64,000 bases of DNA, taken from contig CP154956.1 of assembly GCA_039621445.1 (NCBI GenBank), positions 88,418,482 to 88,482,481 on the forward strand, read 5' to 3'. Under the pieces are notes generated by a model, which saw only the letters and a list, made by a program, of their open reading frames with translations, was not told where the DNA came from and ran no database searches. The DNA comes from Euglena gracilis (taxonomy: Eukaryota; Euglenida; Euglenophyceae; Euglenales). Positions 59,514 to 64,000 of the stretch are shown here, in pieces. The position numbers and the translations under genes are program-made. Within the stretch, counting starts at the first letter, position 1. Every line of letters begins with the position of its first letter.

Positions 59514-60129
59514 GTAAGACGGTCCGTGACGGTGGGGGCCGGTCTGCCCAGGGGGTGGGCTCTGCCACAGGGGACCAGTAGCCCCCCCCCTCTCACCTCA
59601 CCCTAACAAACAAATTTGGCCCCCTATTCCTCCTGTTGTGCCTCTGGGCGGGGCACAGCACAACAGCACTCGGGGTGTGGGGGGGGGGGGCGGCATAGGG
59701 TGGAACCCCCTTGGGCCAATCAACGTCAATGCATGACACCGCCATGGTGAAGAAATACGATAGACGCTCCAGACGTGGTTGTTTCGTGGCCTACAAAAAC
59801 CTCAAATATTTCGTCATTTGCAGTTTGCATGTTACAAGCAATCGTCTAAGGACTCCATTTTATCCACACAAGAGCAGTTTTGTACATATGTTATTGCCCC
59901 AAAGAAGAAAGCATTCTTCAAGCTGAGCGAAATGTTTCTGAATTCAAGGTGTCATGGTTTTTTTGTTCAGCAATGGAACAAAAATGGGAAAGGAATGTCA
60001 ATTTTAAAAGGGAAATCACCCTACTGACCATTTAAGTCAGAAGGATGGTTTCCGCAATTTTTCCGCAATTTTCACATTTTTTCCCTTTCTGCAATTTTCT
60101 GCATGAACCTGAAATGCAAGGTCAAATGA

Positions 60130-60740
60130 GTTTCAGGTCATTTCTTAAACGTTTCACAAGGGCACCCAGGTGCTTTTTTTAGCTGTTTTGTTCCAAGTTT
60201 GTCGTATTTTTCCAAATTGCTAAATTTTGCATGTTTTGACAAAGTTTGGCATTTTTGGCATTTTTGGCATATTTTTTTTAGGTTTTCCCCCATTTCTGTT
60301 GGAAAATATGTTGCAAAATCCTCAAAATTGTGAAGTTTTTCGAACTCCCCTCCAGCAGAAGTGTATTTCTTCCCAAAACTGCAATTGCTGCAATTATTCC
60401 AAATTTTTTTGAAGGCCTCTGATATCAATTCCCTCCCTCTGCATTAAAAAACACAGCGTGTGCACATCCTTGTATTTGGGCACAACCTGGGATTGGTTCA
60501 ATCTTAAATCGCTTTTGGGGGATACACGCACACATTTTATTGGGATTTCACTGTCGGATATATTTATGGGGCATTGCGCATTTAAACGGGAGGGGGGTTT
60601 ACTTTTCTTTCTGGGCTGCATTTCAAAACGAGGATCGTTTGCGCGAAAAAAACAATTGTTTTTATATTTAACAAAGAAAGCGCAATTCGCTGCAGCTCTC
60701 TTTAGGGGGGTGGGGGACCGACCCCCCCCCACCCACCGCC
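60130..60740. other. T-rich sequence, no gene seen
   Basis: TTTTTGGCATTTTTGGCAT repeats at 60246-60270, then mixed AT-rich sequence. Confidence 0.35.
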
Positions 60741-61111
60741 CCCAGGGTTTCGGGGATTTCCGAACAGCCCGGAGGTCAGGCTGAACCAGCAGCCCATCCC
60801 CCTCAAGTCAACAATCTCACAAAATAATTGGAAGGGACAGGGTATGACCCCCCCACCCCCCACCAAGCCTCCCTGGCTTTCCTTGGGCGCTGATATTAGG
60901 TCACGGTTTTCTTTCGGCGGCTTCGGTGCGAAGGAATTTTTCTTTGCGCGGTGCTGTGGTGATGTGGGGTCGCCTCCCCCCCCCCTATGTCACAGGTGGG
61001 GGGAGTCGACCCCTTCAACCGGTCTTCTTTTAAAGCCCTGCCCGACTCCCCAGGAATGGGGCAGGGTACCCCTGGGGTTGTTCCGTGTTCTGTCTCACTC
61101 TTACCCCCCCC

Positions 61112-61352
61112 CTATGTCGTACGACCACCCCTCATTTACGACCACCCCCCGGTCGCAGGTTGCAGGTCATGGGGGTGTTATGACCACCCCCCCCCGGTCG
61201 CAGGTTGCAAGTTGCGGAAATTTTAACACCACCTTACCTACGACCGCCCCCGCATTTACGACCACCCCCTGGTCGCAGGTTACAGGTTACGGGGGCGTTA
61301 CGACTCCCCCCCCCCGGTCGCAGGTTGCAGGAACCCGGTCGTACGACAAAGG
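61112..61352. mobile_element. MITE-like element with GTCGTACGACC ends
   Basis: Left CCCCCCCTATGTCGTACGACC, right GGTCGTACGACAAAGGGG. Four internal GGTCGCAGGTT(G/A)CAGGTT words and TTTACGACCACCCCC twice. The organisation parallels the 15051 element (ATGTCC.ACGACC, GGTC.GAGGACA), with altered words. Confidence 0.65.
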
Positions 61353-61744
61353 GGTAAATATAATCGGAAAAAGTGGGATACGTGTGCAAAATGAAAAAAA
61401 TCCGAGACTTCCACAAACGTGTCCCCCCACCATCCCGAGTGAGGGGCCGACTAATGGGTTGCCCCAGCCAGCCAGAATTCTTCTTCCAGCCACCAGCTTC
61501 CCCCCCCTTTCCACCAGGTTTTCTTTTCTTTGGTACTATTATGACATATTATATAAATGATCATTCATTCATTCAGCCAGTCATTCAGTCATTCAGTCAT
61601 TCAGTCACTCATTTTTTATTTCCCTTTTCAGAGGGTGGTGGGTGCTGGCCTTCCCGGGTCCAAAATAAAGTCCCTCGTGGTATACCACCTGCATACCGCC
61701 AGGAGCTGTCTGTGGTAGGCCACCCCCTGCCCCATCGCTCCCAG

Positions 61745-61871
61745 CGACCCGCTACCAGTTGACGGTCCCGGACTCCGCGCTGCCAATGCCCAACCGCCTC
61801 CACTCCGCCTTCGAGGCCCACGCCGCCGAGGGGGGCGTTCCTGGTTACAATTTTCAAGGAAGGCCACACCT
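61745..61871 (+). CDS. Candidate exon (YQLTVPDSALPMPNRLHSAF)
   Basis: Continues EAHAAEGGVPGYNFQG. GC3-rich, after the acceptor gctcccag, and ends where a family H CAGG insert begins (61875). The continuation beyond that insert was not identified. Confidence 0.45.
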
Positions 61872-61874
61872 CCC

Positions 61875-62170
61875 CAGGCTTATGCTTAAGAGTCCGCAGC
61901 ACCCCTCCCGGGGGGGGGGAGGGATGGGCTGAAGTAAGTCCAAATTTGGCCAGCGTCGATCCTGCTGGACTAGCTAGCAGGGCCAGCTAGTGGAAAAAAT
62001 TGCCAGTGACCGGCGCAAAGCGCCGAAATTTTTTCTGGACCCCAACACTTGCCAAAATGCCCATTTTTGGCCATTTTTGAGATTTTTGGGGGGGAAACGC
62101 TGGACTAAAATGCATTAAAAACCTCCTCTCCACCTCGGCACGCAGCGCCGAGGTAATTTTTTTTGTGCAG
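61875..62170. mobile_element. Family H insert, right end not found
   Basis: It starts CAGGCTTATGCTTAAGAG and keeps GCTAGCTAGTGGAAAAAATT then GCC, CCGGCGCAAAGCGCCG and GGCACGCAGCGCCGAGG in the order of the 12948 copy. The CCTG end is missing or displaced. Confidence 0.65.
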
Positions 62171-62514
62171 CACATCTCAGACTGTTTCAACAACTGTTTG
62201 ACAGCTTGAGACCTCATCCCAAGGCCAGGTCCTTTTCCAATGTCGGCCCATTTGGTTTTCCATCGCCCTCCCCACCCGTCGCCAGGGAGATCAGTTGACA
62301 AGCTGGCTGGTACAGCGACAGCAGAGTTGCTGACTCGAATCAAACACTGTCAAGGTTTTTTGAAACCAGCCAACCAACCCCCTCTTCTCTTTGGCATGGC
62401 TTTTCCTCGACCCAAAATGCTTGGTCTGTCTACAGTGCCTCTTGGCTATGGCACACACCCCGTGTCAACTCCACTTTTCCTGTATTTTGGCGTGTCAAGG
62501 ACAAGGGGCAGAGC

Positions 62515-62745
62515 CAGGCTTCTGCTTAAAGGTTCTCAGTATGGTCCACGGGGGGGGTTAACTGCAGCTAGTCCAAATTTGGCTGACAGAAATCCTGGAC
62601 GCTCCCCTCCCCTGGGATGATCCGCAGGCAGGGCTAGCCTTTCGAAATTTTTTCCAGTGATCAGAAATATTTTTACACCCAACATGGCCAAAAATGCCCA
62701 TTTTGGCCATTTTTTTGGATAAAACCAGCCAAACATACACACACA

Positions 62746-62776
<31 letters not shown>

Positions 62777-62963
62777 TGAAAAATTTCCACCTCCGGTGCA
62801 GCACCGGAGGAGATTTTTCCCCAGTTGGGGGAATCCCAGACCCCCCCGTCCACCATCGTGCAGTTGATATTTTCTTGGTACCGGAAATCAAAACAAAAAA
62901 AACTTCCAGCTAGGCTGGGACTTCTATACCTTTTCACACAAAATCTTGAGGAAAACACCAACA
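62515..62963. mobile_element. Family H insert, perfect 8-bp duplication
   Basis: Left CAGGCTTCTGCTTAAAGG. Both sides carry ggcagagc (62507-62514 and 62964-62971). The right end CTTGAGGAAAACACCAACA has lost CCTG. A short CA tract has grown inside (62735-62776). The left flank is a family D fragment. Confidence 0.7.
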
Positions 62964-63559
62964 GGCAGAGCTACCACCATCTGACGTGTCCGTTCCCGCC
63001 GCAATTCTCAGCAGCTTCGTGCCAACAAAACGGCGGCTCATTCCGGTTGAGGGGGGGGCGGTCGGCAGGTCCTGGCTGGGAAATGGAGGCTGGGAAAAAA
63101 AAGGTGCTGGCTGTCAGGAGCCAGATTGGCAGGGTCTCCTCCAGTTTGACGCAGGTTGGCTCGCGGGACTAACCTCAATCAGTCCGGCCCAGGGGCACAA
63201 AAAAATGCGCCATGCCTGTTCTGTTCCGGCGATTTGGGGGTACGTCTTGTTGCTGCTATTGTTGTGGTTAATGTGGCATGGTGCAAGCATTATTCTCCTG
63301 GAAGGGTTGGCCACCCTAATTGCACCAGGTGTTTTATTGTTTTGGGGAGGGTGGATCACGGTGTGGCTATTCATTTCCCAGGGGGGGGGGCTGTTCCATG
63401 TCTCTCCCGTAGCGCTCCTCCCGCCGCCTGCCGGACACCCCGTCGCAGCCCCCGCTGGTGCAAAGCGCCGCTGGAGACTCGGCGCGTCTTGGTCATGGGC
63501 AGGGCCCAGCAGGAGTGCTCGGGGGACGGAAATCCTCACACGTCCTGAAAAGGAAATTC

Positions 63560-63640
63560 ACGGAAATTCACGGAGGATCACGGAAATGGACGGAAAGCCA
63601 TTTTCATGGAAACCACAGAAAATCACGGAAATTCACGGAT
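63560..63640. repeat. AATTCACGGA decamer-like repeats
   Basis: AAATTCACGGA and variants GGATCACGGA, ATGGACGGA, AATCACGGA repeat about seven times. Confidence 0.7.
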
Positions 63641-63741
63641 GAGGCGGAGGGTTCGGAAAGGGTGTTTTTTTTTGAATGTGTTTTGTTTGTGCAGTTACAT
63701 TTTGATGGGATGTTTTGCACATTCTCTGTCTTTCCAAACAG

Positions 63742-63903
63742 ACAATCAAGCAAAACCACATTCAGACAATCACAGATGATTTTGTGGCCGCTTTCCTTCA
63801 TTCTGGTCTCCCGGTCACAAAATTGGACAACAAAAGCAATAGAGGTGTTCTCCAGAAATACACACAAATTGAGGACGTGTCGGTTTTTGCTAATTCAGAA
63901 TGA
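63742..63903 (+). CDS. hAT-like transposase fragment (CGGBP1-like helix)
   Basis: The frame reads TIKQNHIQTITDDFVAAFLH, then SGLPVTKLDNKSNRGVLQKY and TQIEDVSVFANSE to TGA. The pattern DF..AFL.s.iPl.KLdn...r.fL.KYT matches the helical segment after the BED-type finger in many hAT transposases and in CGGBP1. The catalytic DDE core is absent. It follows the acceptor tttccaaacag. Its codons are AT-rich, unlike host exons. The exon may be a relic or part of a spliced transposase gene. Confidence 0.5.
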   Translation, partial: TIKQNHIQTITDDFVAAFLHSGLPVTKLDNKSNRGVLQKYTQIEDVSVFANSE

Positions 63904-64000
63904 CCTTCTACCTCTCCGCCCAGGCTGCATCCAGAAGGGTCAATCGCTATATCGGTCCGCTGTCGCAACCCATTTAGGGGCAACCAAGAAAAAAATCAAA

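Overview
The window is nuclear DNA of a eukaryote. Short GC-rich coding exons are scattered on the + strand between introns of about 50 nt to more than 3 kb, and the introns are packed with microsatellites, paired C-run/G-run hairpins and small transposon-like repeats. I think a euglenid (Euglena-like) is the best fit. Ordinary GT-AG introns sit beside a second class of insert that begins CAGG and ends CCTG, carries inverted termini (often with CTTAAG) and is flanked by an 8-bp direct repeat. These inserts interrupt otherwise open exons, and removing the insert plus one repeat copy restores the frame. This matches the described euglenid nonconventional introns, which have CAG at +4 to +6 and CTG at -8 to -6. 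The organism call is inference. No rRNA, tRNA, bacterial operon or CRISPR was seen.

Layout. (1) 1.39 to about 16.5 kb: a DEAH/DExH-box RNA helicase, read from motif VI through the HA2/ratchet region. The exons at 9.8-16.5 kb join in phase. (2) 16.5-24.7 kb: unassigned exons, including a 13-nt microexon at 20081-20093, among repeats. (3) 24.7-39.6 kb: a gene with at least three repeats of a winged-helix-like unit (W..LP, then YG.G..G.LLVKFFR.LPR.F, then T.V.LTEFG). I tentatively compare it with OST-HTH/LOTUS domains. (4) 41-47.6 kb: unassigned exons, three of them interrupted by CAGG..CCTG inserts. (5) 49.2-52.1 kb: a five-exon phase-consistent gene of unknown function, perhaps with its start directly behind a trans-splice acceptor. 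(6) 52-64 kb: repeats, a few exon fragments, more CAGG..CCTG inserts and, at the right edge, a hAT-like transposase fragment.

Mobile DNA is the most striking feature. Four copies of a MITE with the 18-bp terminal inverted repeat CAGGGTTCGATATAAGGA lie at 6.2, 35.8, 50.7 and 54.6 kb; three have perfect 8-bp target-site duplications (TSDs). The intron-like inserts share the CAGG..CCTG ends and 8-bp duplication, which links intron gain here to a hAT-like transposition mechanism. Two 280-bp foldback palindromes (36.8 and 55.1 kb) belong to a separate family. All exon boundaries come from reading frame, phase and splice consensus alone, with no transcript evidence.
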